From Cochliopodium minus (Eukaryota; Discosea; Himatismenida; Cochliopodiidae), in the NCBI GenBank assembly GCA_024220525.1, contig JAMYWO010000001.1, forward strand, positions 347,538 to 411,537: a DNA stretch of 64,000 nt. The letters are read 5' to 3'. Below the pieces are notes generated by a model. That model worked only from the letters and a program-made list of their open reading frames with translations. It made no database searches and was not told the origin of the DNA. The number at the start of each line of letters is the position of its first letter. Position 1 is the first letter of the stretch. Shown in pieces: positions 42,001-52,667 of the stretch. The position numbers and the translations under genes were made by a program.

Positions 42001-44434
42001 ATTTTTGGCTCTGTCTATTATTTTGATGACATTATGATCAACTAATTCCACAACATCTCCAGTCTTGAAATAACCGTCTTCGATGGAACTTTTGGTCTCT
42101 GTTTCATTGTTATAGTACTCCGATATGGTATATCTGCTCTTCACCCATAATTCCCCGCGAGGAGGAGTGTCGTAATTGTAGTATTCTAGTTCGGGAACGC
42201 TCACTATCTTTATTTCTACTCCATTATACAGCCTTCCATTAGAGTCTGCTATCATACCTGCTTCAGTTGAGCCATACTTTGAAACAAAAAAAAATATTAT
42301 TTTATTGTTTTAATTTTTATTTATTTATTATTATTTTTTATTTTTTAATTTTTTAATTTTTATTTTTTATTATTTTTTATTTTTTTTTATTTTTTATTTT
42401 TTGATAAATTTTGTTTTAAATATTATTTTAAATAATTTTTTTCATTTTTGTTTTTATTTGAATTTTATTTACAGCGTCATTGGGTTCGAATTTAAAAATT
42501 CTTTTGATGAATTGTTTGACTTCTGTGCTGGACATGGCACCTCCCATCGCAACACTGATCAATCTTGTACCGAGCATGTCCTTGATACTTTGGTCAGAGA
42601 ATCGTAGGGCATTTTCGTAATCCACTTTATTCTCCAGTTGTTTTTCGAGCAACATTTTGTGTTCGTTGAAGAGGTAATTCCAAAACTTGGGTGTTGCAGC
42701 AATTGTTGTCGGATTGGCTGTTATCAAAAGTTATTTTTCAAAGAAAATTAATTTATAAATTTAAATTATGAATTTTACATTTAATTTATAAATTTAAATT
42801 ATGAATTTTACATTTAATGTAGAAATTTAATTTAAAAATTTAAATAAGAATATTAATTTTAATAAGAAATTTAATTTTAATAATTTTAAATAAAGATTAC
42901 ATAGTTTAATATCACTAAAAATGTTATGAGGTCCCTGTCATTTTTTTATTAAAATTAATATTACGTGCGAAAATTAAAAAGAGTGTGTTTACATTTGATG
43001 CGATTGCAATTCTTCCCCCTTTAAAAAAAGTGTTGAAAACATTTTCTCTATCAGAAATGTGAGCGAGAGGATCTTTGGAGATCTGCACATGAGGTTCTTT
43101 AAAAACTCTAAGTTCATTGACAACAAAAGTTCTCATCAAAAGATCAGTGATAACTGCACCTTTCGGAACACCAGAACTTCCTGAAGTGAAAATAATGAAA
43201 GAAATATCGGATGGATTCAAATGTACAACTTCAGAGTTATAATAGACGTAGCTGTGTCTCCCCTTTTCAATGAGGGTGTTAAATTCGATCACTTCATTTT
43301 CGTTTGGAGGTAAATGATTCTTTGATTCTTCTAGAAGTTGTTCTTGTGAGACTTCCTCTTTCTTGGAGAGGCCTTCAAAAGAAGAGTTTATTTGGTTGGG
43401 CATTCTGACAATGTATTTCAAAGTGGGACACTTTATCCTTACGTTCAAAAAGCTTTGGATGTGCTCCTCTGAAACAACAATACAAGATATGCCTATGTTG
43501 TTAATTACAGAAACCAAAACTTCTTCAGTGTAATACGTATGCAACGGAACAGAAATGTATCCTTTCATCAACGAGCCGAAATCAGAAATGAACCATTCCA
43601 TCCTGTTAATCCCGCAAATCCCTACAAATGATCTTTCCTTCAAAGCCAAATAACTTGATAGAGAACATCCAAAAGAATAAGACAAGTCTCCAAATGTCTC
43701 GAACGTTACCCAAGTGTATTTCTCTTCGAATTCATTCTCCCCCAATTTTTTTCGGTATCCCATGCATGGCCTGTTCTTATAATACACCAAAGCCTTTTCG
43801 AATGCATCTCCTAGTGAGTTGGATCTCGTGATATCAAAGACTGCGTCTTCGAAATAATGTTCCTCCAAATACATTTGATGTTCATGCTTCTCTATTTCTT
43901 GGCATTTGGAACAAAAATCAAAACTTTCGCATTCTTTAAGAATTTATTCCAATTATTTTTAAAAAAATTATAATTGAAATTTCAAATATATATTCTTGCC
44001 TATACAATGATATCTTTTCTCCTTTTTGTAAATTATTTCCATTTTGCAATTATCACAGGCGAATACAGGGAAACCTTTGAATCTTTCTTTTTCTGGATCT
44101 TCCACCACAAGTTTCTCCAATCTATTCTTCAATTCCTCGATAGTTTTTATTGCTATCTGGATTCTTTTGATAGATATATTAGTTTATAGGTAACAAATTT
44201 AAATATTATTATTTGCATTACTCCTTTTCATCTTTTATGAGATTGATTCTATCTTCATTAAATTCCAATTGTTGTTTCAATCTTGTATATCTTTCATTCA
44301 AAAATCTCCTATTGCTTGTTTTTTGATAATCAAAGACCATCTATTTTAATTAATTTTTTTTAACTCATTAAAAAATTCAGAGATTAAACTTCATTCCTTT
44401 GTTTGATCTCAATATTGTTTTCACTTTGGATCAT
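39042..44434 (-). CDS. ZZ-finger - acyl-adenylating - carrier - thioester reductase megaenzyme (carboxylic acid reductase-like)
   Basis: More than ten minus-strand exons. Order: a coiled-coil start (MVFDYQKTSNRR; an optional 5' exon at 44434 adds MIQSENN...), a ZZ zinc finger (FACDNCKMEIIYKKEKRYHC then IECESFDFCSKCQEIEKHEH), a long-chain acyl-CoA synthetase-type adenylation domain (YTWVTFETFGD, IIFTSGSSGVPKGA, YGSTEAG, GYFKTGDVVELV, IIDRAKNFFKLSQG), a carrier domain with the phosphopantetheine serine (NGGDSLDAKRL) and an extended-SDR reductase (LLTGVTGFLGAHVL, YHCGG, catalytic Y-x3-K in GGYVASKILSER). This A-carrier-R order matches carboxylic acid reductases, which convert fatty or aromatic acids to aldehydes with ATP and NADPH. 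A phosphopantetheinyl transferase would be needed. The N-terminal ZZ finger is not usual for the family. Confidence 0.82.
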
Positions 44435-44474
44435 ATTAATTAAAAAAAAATTGTGGAATTAATTGAAAGCTAAA
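44435..44474. promoter_or_regulatory. 40-bp divergent intergenic space
   Basis: If the optional first exon of the ZZ-reductase gene is used, only 40 bp, mostly A/T, separate its ATG from that of the small membrane protein on the other strand. Otherwise the distance is 134 bp. Both promoters must share or overlap. Confidence 0.4.
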
Positions 44475-44962
44475 ATGATAGAAAACAATCAAGTTCTTGA
44501 TGGAAGAACAAAGAATTTATTGATAATCGCAGTAATTCTGGTAAAGATATTTCTTTGTCTTATTTTATTTGTATCCTTTTGAATATAAATTAATTATCCT
44601 ATCCTTTATAATTGATGTGATGATTCACAAATCAGAAATAGATAAAAAATAAGTTTTTTGAAAGATACAATCAGAAAATAAAGAACTAATCCATTTAAAT
44701 CCAAATAAAATTATATTAGTTTGTTATATATTTGATCATCCCTGGATCATCATCTCCAAAAGAATTAGAAGCTGAAAACATTGATACAATTGATAACAAA
44801 GTTCCTGAAACAAAGCAAGAAACAGAACAAGCAACTCCTGCACCACCCCTAAAGAAAGAAGAACCAAAACCCATAAAAGTAAAAAACCAAGATCTATTGG
44901 ATCACATAACTAAATTGGAAGAAGAATTAAATAAGCTCAAGAAAAAGATTAAAGAACTTTAA
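44475..44962 (+). CDS. Small single-pass membrane protein with C-terminal coiled coil
   Basis: Two exons (44475-44540, 44720-44962) give 102 residues. The splice joins the two halves of one hydrophobic helix, NLLIIAVIL + FVIYLIIPG, preceded by a short hydrophilic N-terminus (MIENNQVLDGRTK). The rest is an acidic/Pro linker (PETKQETEQATPAPPLKKEEP) and a predicted coiled coil (LDHITKLEEELNKLKKKIKEL) at the extreme C-terminus. The exact in-phase repair of a transmembrane segment supports the model. No family recognised; it could be an organelle-membrane tether or assembly factor. Confidence 0.65.
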
Positions 44963-45261
44963 ATATACTTTTAAAAGAATAAAACAATTAAAAAATGAGT
45001 AAAATTTGTTTGTACTTCCAAAGTTGAGTTTCAATATTATGAAACAGAATCCCACAATAAGAATAATAAGCAATCATCAAATTTAATTCTTTGTCCTTGA
45101 AGAGAAAAAATTACTAAGAATTCCCTTAATGAAAAATTTTTTCACAAAGTTTCTTCATATTTACGATGCAACTAGTTTAACTTTAAAAATTTACTTATTC
45201 ATCTTTTTGTGGAATTATTTGATCATTTTTGTCAGATTACAAAAAAAAAAAAAAAAAAAAA
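44963..45261. other. Intergenic spacer ending in a long poly-A run
   Basis: 299 bp without coding signal. The final 22 bases before the RFWD3 ATG are all A, the most extreme example here of the A-rich start context. Confidence 0.5.
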
Positions 45262-47848
45262 ATGGATAAAAATTTTTTTATGCCAGATTCTGTAAATAGT
45301 TATCCTCCAACACAACATCCATTCAAAAAAGGAATCAGTTTGGATGAAATATTGGTTTATGATGATGAGGATCAAGAAGAATTGATCAAATTGGATATAA
45401 AAGAGAATAATGAAAAGAAGACGGATAGTCTCGAAAATACATTCAGCCAAGAAAAAGAAAATGATCTTTATTTTAATACTAAACGAAATCAAAATATCTC
45501 TCTTTATGATGATGATGATAATAACATGACTATCGTTGTAAATGATGATGAGGAAGATGATAATTTAATAATTCAACAGAATATAGAGCCTATAAAGAAA
45601 AGAAAAGCAGAAAATGATAATATTAGCAAGAAAATGGAGATCAAATTTGATGATGAGAAGACATTCGAATGTATACAATGCTGCAAAAAAATATCAAAAG
45701 AGGATAAAATAATTCACCATAATTGCGCTGAAAATCCAATAGAATGTTGTATCTGCAGAGAAAAAATCGATTCAGAAGGAAATCATAGAGCAGCAAGTCT
45801 TCCATGTGGACATATATTCGGATTGACATGCATCAATCAAATGATTAAAAACAATAAGAAAGAAAAGAGGGAAAGAAAATGCCCTATATGTAACATCAAT
45901 ATCAAAAACAATAACAAAAGAGTGCGGCCTTTATTCAGTAATCTCATCATCGTGGAAAATACGAAGACATCCAAAGATTTGGAATCGAAATGGAAACAAT
46001 CCCAACAGAGGGAATCGATCCTATTATCACAAATAAAAGACCTCCAATCTCAATTGGATAAAGAAAAATTGAGATCCAAAGGTCTCACCACATCCAAGTA
46101 AAAAAAATTCCATTTTGAAACTTTTCTAAATATAATTAATTCTAATAATATATTTGTTTGTATTTTTTGAATAGTGAACATTTGAGAAAACAATTGCATA
46201 CATATTCTATGAAATCTATTATCGAAAAAAAGAATACAATGCCCATCAATAACAATCTCATCAAAACGAATCCCTTTAACAATATTCCTATCAACATCCA
46301 AAATAATAATACAATAAACAATACAAACAATGATAATAAAATAAATATCAACAATAATATTCTTAATAATATAAATGTGAACAACATAAACATTAATAAT
46401 AGACCCAATTTTTTGAAATCACCCATCAAAGAAGTATCTACAAAAACATTTAAATTTGAAACTCCCGCCAAGAAGCAACCAACCCCCAAGAAGGTGGACA
46501 ACGTAAGAGTACTCAAAAACAATGTCGGGAAAATAGATACTCCCACCAAAAAAGAGCCCTTGAAACTCGAAAACAAAGCGGGTCACTACAAAGACATCCT
46601 CGTCTTAAAACTTAAAGAATCTCGAGCATTACAAGTTTCTTCATTGAATATCTTGTTGTACTCCGAAGTATCCAATAATAACAAATATGGTGTTATGAAA
46701 GTCTCATTGGCGGACGTTAATCACCGATGCTTCATCCAAGTGAATCACACTCAACAATTGCGGGAAATCGCTGTTACTAAGGAAGGCAAATTGATGCTTA
46801 CTTCAAGTTATGACAAGACTTTGAAACTGACTAATTTGGAGAGCGGAAATTTTTTGTATAACTGGAACTTCAATGATTTTGTTTGGTATTATTTATTTTC
46901 TTTTAGTATCAATTTTACAATCAACATTTCAAAATTATTTTCTTAATAGGAGCTGTAAATTTAGAAATTCAAATTCAAATCATTTTTATTGTTGTATGAA
47001 GAATAAACTTTACATGTATGGTAAGTTTCATTTCTTTTTGAAATTTTTTTTTTTCACCATTAAAAATGTTTTTTATCAAAAAAAAAAAAAAAAAAAAAGA
47101 TATTAACCAACCATCTAATCCTATTTCAGAAGTTTCGATCGGGCCGGGAGTTCCCGTACATTCACTAGTGGTAATCGAGTACGAGGGAGAAAAACCAATA
47201 AGAGGGGTTTTATCTGCAACCAGACAAGGAGTTTTTTGGACAAAAATCTCCTTTGATACCGGAACCTTAGAGAACACTATACTCATTGAGCAACTTAAGG
47301 GTGATTGTATCCATATTTCATCGGATGATTCCTCCAGATGTGTTGTTGCTTCTTACGGAAGTAATAAGTACTCACAGAACATGTGCCATATCATTTTCAC
47401 AGTTGTGAATGAGGAGGGTTCTATCAACGAGATCAGCTTCGTCTTCAATGACAAGAAGCTTCCTCTCCTCATCCCCAAGTGTTCCCTCTTTTCCGTCTCC
47501 TTCCCCGAAAAGGATCTCCTCAAGCGGCTCTTGTGTGTTTCTGAAAAAGATGAGAAGATCTGCCTCTACGACATTTCCAATCCTCAATATGAAAATCAAA
47601 TTAAAATTAACAATGATAACGAAAATAATATTAATAACGAAAGCAATAATAATAATATTATTATTAACAACAATATTTCCAATAATAATACTGTTCAAAG
47701 TGTTAATAGCCAGTCTAACAAGTTCCAGCTTCTTCATGCCCACCCTGGTTTTACTGACGCCGTCCACCACAAGTGCAAGGCCGGAGATTTCCTCGCTATT
47801 CTTTCAAAGGATTCTCTTGTACTTTATAAATTTTTATGCCCCAAGTAG
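45262..47848 (+). CDS. RFWD3: RFWD3-like RING - coiled coil - WD40 E3 ubiquitin ligase
   Basis: Four exons (45262-46097, 46175-46885, 46950-47020, 47100-47848) give 788 residues. Order: an acidic N-terminus (YDDDDNN, NDDEEDDN), a C-x2-C pair (FECIQCCKK), a RING finger (IECCICREKID, LPCGHIFGLTCINQM, RKCPICN), a coiled coil (REIL-type helix SQIKDLQSQLDKEK...QLHTYSMK), an Asn-rich linker and a WD40-like propeller (LREIAVTKEGKLMLTSSYDK, TLKLTNLESG, then later blades). The T-S-S-Y-D-x-T-L-K-L blade and overall order match RFWD3, which ubiquitinates RPA and RAD51 at stalled forks. The propeller is interrupted by a second Asn run near residue 710. I start at the ATG after the poly-A run; a TTG just upstream is not a credible start. 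Confidence 0.75.
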
Positions 47849-48040
47849 AGATAAAATTTAAAATTTTTGCAAATTGTAAAATAAAAGAAAACATAAAAAT
47901 AGTTTTGGTTTTGATATTACCTAAATTGATTCAAAAAAATATAAACTCCCTTCACATCAACTTTAGATATATTTTTTATTCGATAATGAGTATAAAAAAT
48001 AAAATAAATTTTTGTTACAAATTTTTAAATAAATTAAATT

Positions 48041-48957
48041 TCAATTTTTCTTCATTTTATCCAAGTAATTATTAAAGTCTCTTCTTTTCTTTTCCAAACG
48101 GAGTTGGATGGTTTTGAGAGTGGGAGGGTTTTTGATGTAAGCATCCATTTTCTCCTTAGAATCTATTTCAAACAAATAACCCAAAAACAATAAACCCACC
48201 ACACAAAACATCACTAAATATTGCAACCATTTTCCCATTCTAACAAATATAGCATTCCTTTCCATTTCTTTTAATTGGTTTCCATCAATCGTCCTGATTC
48301 CTTTAATTTGTGAAAAATTATTGGTAACAGTTTATAATTGATTAATGGAAATAGAGAATTTAGTTTTTTTGACAAATTAGTTTTTAAATTTTTATCTTTG
48401 TTTCTAAGAATTTTTTTTTAATTTATTTTTAATTAAAATTAATTTTTCTCTAAAATTACCGATGGTGGACGCACGTGGTACATATGAAGATGTAGTTATG
48501 AATATGCCTCTTGCCAGAGATATGTTGTTTAGCTCCATCACAGACTTGAACTTTGCAACGTCTTTCAAAGGCACAGGAGCACTGTAATTTTTGCATTCAA
48601 CGTACCTTTTGAAGAAAAATCCATATGTCACATCCTAAATAGAAATTTAAAGTTTTAATCTTTTTTTTTTTTTCATGATAAGAATTTTCAAAGAAAAAAA
48701 ATAACTATCTAGTTATATAGGATCAAAATATGAAGATTATAAATTCTTTTTTAATGTTGATGTCATAAGAATTCATTCAATCTTACTATTTGTGAGATAT
48801 TTTTATATTTATCTCTTAGCGTGATATCTTTCCTCACGAACCATTCTCCTCTCTTCTTGTACATCTTTACAACCCTATTTTCCAATTCATCACCCTTTTC
48901 TTTGGATGTTTTGACCCTCTTCATCTTTCCAAACATCTTGCTTAACAACTTTTTCAT
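48041..48957 (-). CDS. Mrr-like PD-(D/E)xK nuclease-fold protein with C-terminal membrane helix
   Basis: Three exons (48957-48787, 48634-48460, 48300-48041) give 201 residues; all phases fit. The N-terminus is basic (MKKLLSKMFGKMKRVKTSK), possibly mitochondrial. Residues about 20-140 follow the Mrr-type restriction-endonuclease-like fold: KGDELENRVVKMYKKRG, QIDVTYG (the D), KRYVECKNY (the E-x-K), VPLKDVAKFKSV, ARGIFITTSSYVPRA and IRTIDGNQLKEM, the last matching the L-I-D-G strand of Mrr proteins. A single hydrophobic helix (WLQYLVMFCVVGLLFLGYLF) and a basic tail (LRLEKKRRDF) follow. Mrr-like domains cut DNA in prokaryotes; some eukaryotic relatives are mitochondrial and tied to respiratory growth. 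The catalytic residues look intact, but the substrate is unknown. Confidence 0.68.
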
Positions 48958-49194
48958 TTTTTTTTTTTTCCCAATTAAAAAATCAGCTTCAAATTTCTGT
49001 AATTTTTAATTTTGTTAAATCTTTCTCAATTTAAATTCAGTTTCCATGCCATACATAATTCAATTCTCAATTATTTACGTTATTTTTTTCTTCATGAGCA
49101 TATTATATAAAAAAAAATTGAGAGGGAATCAATTGGAGAAAAGAGAAATATAATTTTTTAGAAACCAATAATACCCTACATCATAACTCAAAAG

Positions 49195-50274
49195 ATGGAT
49201 AACTTCGCTGAATCAATCCCCACCTTCCCAAATCCTCCTCCCTTTTACACCTTGTATGATCCCAAAGGTGAATATGAACCACCATTACCTCCACCACCTC
49301 CTGAAGAAAGTAGTTTTCTATCATTCAGAATGCAATTCGATGTTAATATCATCAAAAACAAAAAAAAAATTTTTTTTTATTTTGTTTCTGTAAAAAAAAT
49401 TATAGCTCGAAAATAAACAAAGAACATTGGATGATAATCAGAGATTATTCCCCAAAGACAATTATGGTAAAAATTATTAATTTTTCTTGTTATTTATTGA
49501 TCTTAAAGCATAATTAAACTCCTTATAAGCCATATATGATATATCTCATGATCAATTATAATCTTATAATGAATACAATTAGTTTTCTCCATATTTCATA
49601 TAAGAATTTTATTTGATGAATAAACATATCATTTGATAAATAAAATTCTCCAAATTTTAATTATTTAATTCCAAAATTAATTTTCCTATTCGATAGATTC
49701 GAAATTGGAATTAAAAAATCTGAATAAATCATTGTTATATAAATTTGTGGAATTAATCGAGATATTGATCTCCAATCCCTCTGAAAACGAAAAGAAGACC
49801 AACGAGATTCAAAACATCTTCATCAACATGTATTATTTATTAAACACTCATCGTGGTAATCAAACCAGATCATTCATCATCGAATATATGAAGTCTCAAA
49901 TCGAAGAAAAAAAAATGCAAATTGAAAAATTAGAATTGTAAGAGATAATCAAGATTTAAAAATTTCCTTCATCTTTAATTCAAAAATCCTATCTTTTTCT
50001 TTAAAAAAAAAAAAACAAAAGATTGGAGAAAGAGAATAGTGAGTCTCTTAAAGATTTGAATCTGGTGCTCCAATCCAACAAAGAGACTGATGAAGAAGTA
50101 GAAGAGGAAATCAACAAAAACCACAAAAGAAAAAGAAACGAAGCTGACGTCGAAACTAATCAACAGATCAATCACATAGACGAAAAAGAAAAGAAAGATA
50201 TGGAAGACGAACAAAGAAAATCTCTTTTATTTATCGGAACTGAAAGTTTGGCTTCCTTTCTGTTGTCCAAATGA
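49195..50274 (+). CDS. MED7: Mediator complex subunit 7
   Basis: Four exons (49195-49341, 49406-49466, 49697-49937, 50022-50274) give 233 residues. The Med7 pattern is clear: the N-terminal Pro-rich motif (FPNPPPFYTLYD, then PPLPPPPPEE), NQRLFPKD, LELKNLNKSLLYKFVELIEI, and the signature helix IFINMYYLLNTHRGNQTRS with IIEYMKSQIEEKK, equivalent to N-x-H-x-L-I-N-x-x-R-x-x-Q-A-R. It ends with an acidic, Lys-rich tail (EEVEEEINKNHKRKRNE). MED7 pairs with MED21 in the Mediator middle module and links activators to RNA polymerase II. The start lies in a clean AAAAGATGG context. Confidence 0.82.
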
Positions 50275-50491
50275 TTCGCTTCTCCGTCAAACAAACTAAA
50301 ACTATCTCAAAATGCACCCCAAAAACAAAATAACAACCTCTCTTTCTTTTTTGAATATTTATTCAATATTTAATTTGAATAACTTTTTTTTCCAAAATAA
50401 ACAAAAATGTAATCATATTAAATTAATTAATTATTAAACAATAAATATGAATTGTCCAAAGAGAGAGTTTGTTTGGTCCTTCTCCTTGTCC

Positions 50492-52391
50492 TCACCAACG
50501 AATGGAAAGAGAGCTCTGGTCCTTTTGGATAGGTTTGTAAGTAGTATGAAGCCAAGTCTTCGCGTTTGTAGAGCAAAAATCATCCTTGATCCAATCCTTA
50601 TAAATATTGTTCACCAAAACGTTATCATGAGGCTGTTGCAAATGGACACTCTGGTACAAACTCTCCAATTCCTTCAAGTTGTTCCTAAGATCCTCTCTGT
50701 CATTAGTATTTTTTCTAACCTGACCTCCACCATTCAAACAACCAGAAGGGCAAGCCATCACTTCGACATAATGATAAGAACAAGTACCTGTCTTGATTTT
50801 CCTTACAATGTTTTGGATGTTTCTAAAGCCATAAGCGATGGCGAAAGACAAAACCTTCTTGCCAGAAACCTCTAAGGACAATTCTTGAAGATCCGCGTTC
50901 CTTTGCTTCTTCCACTCACATTTGTCAATATCTTGGTTGAACAAAACCTTCGCAGCATACTTGAAAATGTATTCAGCATAACCCCCACTGCCACCAAGAG
51001 TACCAGAAACCAACTCCCCATTATCATTACTAGTATTAAAAAGACTATCAAATTTATGTGTATCAACATTATTGTTATAATTAATATTGTTAGTGTTGTT
51101 AATGTCATTATTTTCCTTGATTTCAAATTCTTCACCCATGAAATCAAAGTTTTTTGTCTGTAAAATCTCGAGGATTTCGGTGGAAGTGAGCACTGTGTCA
51201 ACGTCCCTGGTGCGGTAGATGTCGTTGTAGAACTCTGTTCTGGAGGCCTCCAACTTCTTGTCGTAGCAAGGCATGATAGAAACGTGGTAAATCTCGTCGG
51301 CCCTTTTGTAAAACAAAAAAAGTAAAATTCAAGAAAAGAAAGAATAAAAATGAACTTTAAATAAAAAATGAAATAATTTTTTTGTTAAAAAGATATATTA
51401 AAAGTTATATCTTTAAATAAAAAATACTTACTTTTTCCCAATTTTCTCAGCGTAGTAATACTTGATGAGACTTCCCATGATCTGCTGAGGAGACTTGACA
51501 GTACTGATATAAGGCAAGACATAATCGCCACAAGTCTTCTCAGCATAACAAATCCAGCCAGGACAAGTAGAATTCAACAGCGCAAACTTGGACTTCTTCT
51601 CCAAAACGTTCTCCTTGTACTTCTCGACAAACTCCGCTCTTGATTCTAATAAAGAAAAGTCACGAGAGAAAGTTGTATCAAAGATATGATAGATGCCGAG
51701 TTTGTTGAACAAAATTTTTAGCTTTTGATTTGCTTGTTCTAATGTTATTTTGAATTGTGAAGCTATTGCTGCTCTGCTTTGTGGTGAGATTGAGATTATC
51801 ACTGTTTTTTTCTTTTCTTCGAGGATGGAGAAGAATTCTGTCACGCTTTGTTGGTTGATCAGCACTGTTTCCGCGCTTGTCACGCAGCCGCTGCAGGCTA
51901 GACAATCTTTCAGTGAGATTGACGCTTTTTCGAGTTGCACTGATTTCCCGGTCAGGATATCCACTTCATTGTAATTTCCGCTTTCAGTCACCACTACTTT
52001 TGCTTTCTTTAATTAAATAAAGATTAAATGGCTATAAAGATCAATATATTTTATATTTTAAATTTGAATACTATTATTGATCAATAATCCAAATAATTAT
52101 GATGTTCATTAATATTATCCTTTATCTTTTTGTTAAAAATTTTTTATGTCAAGGTAATATATTTCATGTATATTAATCACTTTTCAATTTTCGATATTTC
52201 GTTGATATATTAACTCATATCAAGGAAATATATCAGTTAAACGATATGTACATAGTACTGTTTATTTATTAATTGATTTTTACTTTATTTGGCAGTTTTG
52301 GTTGTTGGATTGGCTTTATACATTCAACCCCAGGTGATATAAAATCATCCAATCCAGTTAATTTTATCACTCCACTAAAATTATTATCCAT
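50492..52391 (-). CDS. NAR1: NAR1/CIAO3 (NARFL), cytosolic iron-sulfur protein assembly factor
   Basis: Three exons (52391-52284, 52006-51432, 51302-50492) give 497 residues. The N-terminus has the Nar1 hallmark FSGVIKLTGLDDFISPGVEC followed by CLACSGC, the ligands of the first 4Fe4S cluster. Hydrogenase-like motifs follow: STCPGWICYAEK, SIMPCYDKKLEASR, SGTLGGSGGYAEY and VMACPSGCLNGGGQ. The C-terminus is a conserved Trp (SSLSIRW), which docks CIA clients to the targeting complex. Nar1 resembles [FeFe] hydrogenase but has no hydrogenase activity; it hands Fe-S clusters to the CIA targeting complex in the cytosol. An Asn-rich insert (NNTNNINYNNNVDT) interrupts the middle. It is divergent from the flavoprotein gene, 276 bp away. 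Confidence 0.9.
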
Positions 52392-52667
52392 TTTTTGTGC
52401 TTCTTTTTGAATTTGAATGAGAATTGACAAATTTGAAGGTTTCTTCCAACTATTTTTTTTATTTTATGTTCATTACAAATCATTTGTGTTCATTTTCACA
52501 AATCTATCTTAAATAATTCTCAAAAATAAAAAAACGACAAACATGAAAGATATCTCAAATTAATTTGATACATTTTGTTTGGAACGGTTAATAATATTTG
52601 AATCACTTTTAATCCGCAAATGATTGTGATATTTCATCTGGTTCCTTGATTTCACCGATAGAATTTG
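52392..52667. promoter_or_regulatory. 276-bp divergent promoter region
   Basis: Between NAR1 (minus) and the flavoprotein (plus). AT-rich; no ORF or defined element seen. Confidence 0.4.

Noticed and set aside
45229-45261. Extended RFWD3 start (SDYKKKKKKK)
   Set aside because: It would need a TTG start read through the poly-A leader; the first ATG at 45262 is far more likely.
47372-47861. Overlapping ORFs on both strands in the last RFWD3 exon
   Set aside because: Repetitive Asn codons and Ser/Pro-rich shadows of the propeller-coding frame.
50492-52391. Functional [FeFe] hydrogenase
   Set aside because: The TSCCPGW motif is reduced to STCPGW and the protein ends in the Nar1-specific C-terminal Trp, so it is the cytosolic Fe-S assembly factor rather than evidence for hydrogen metabolism.
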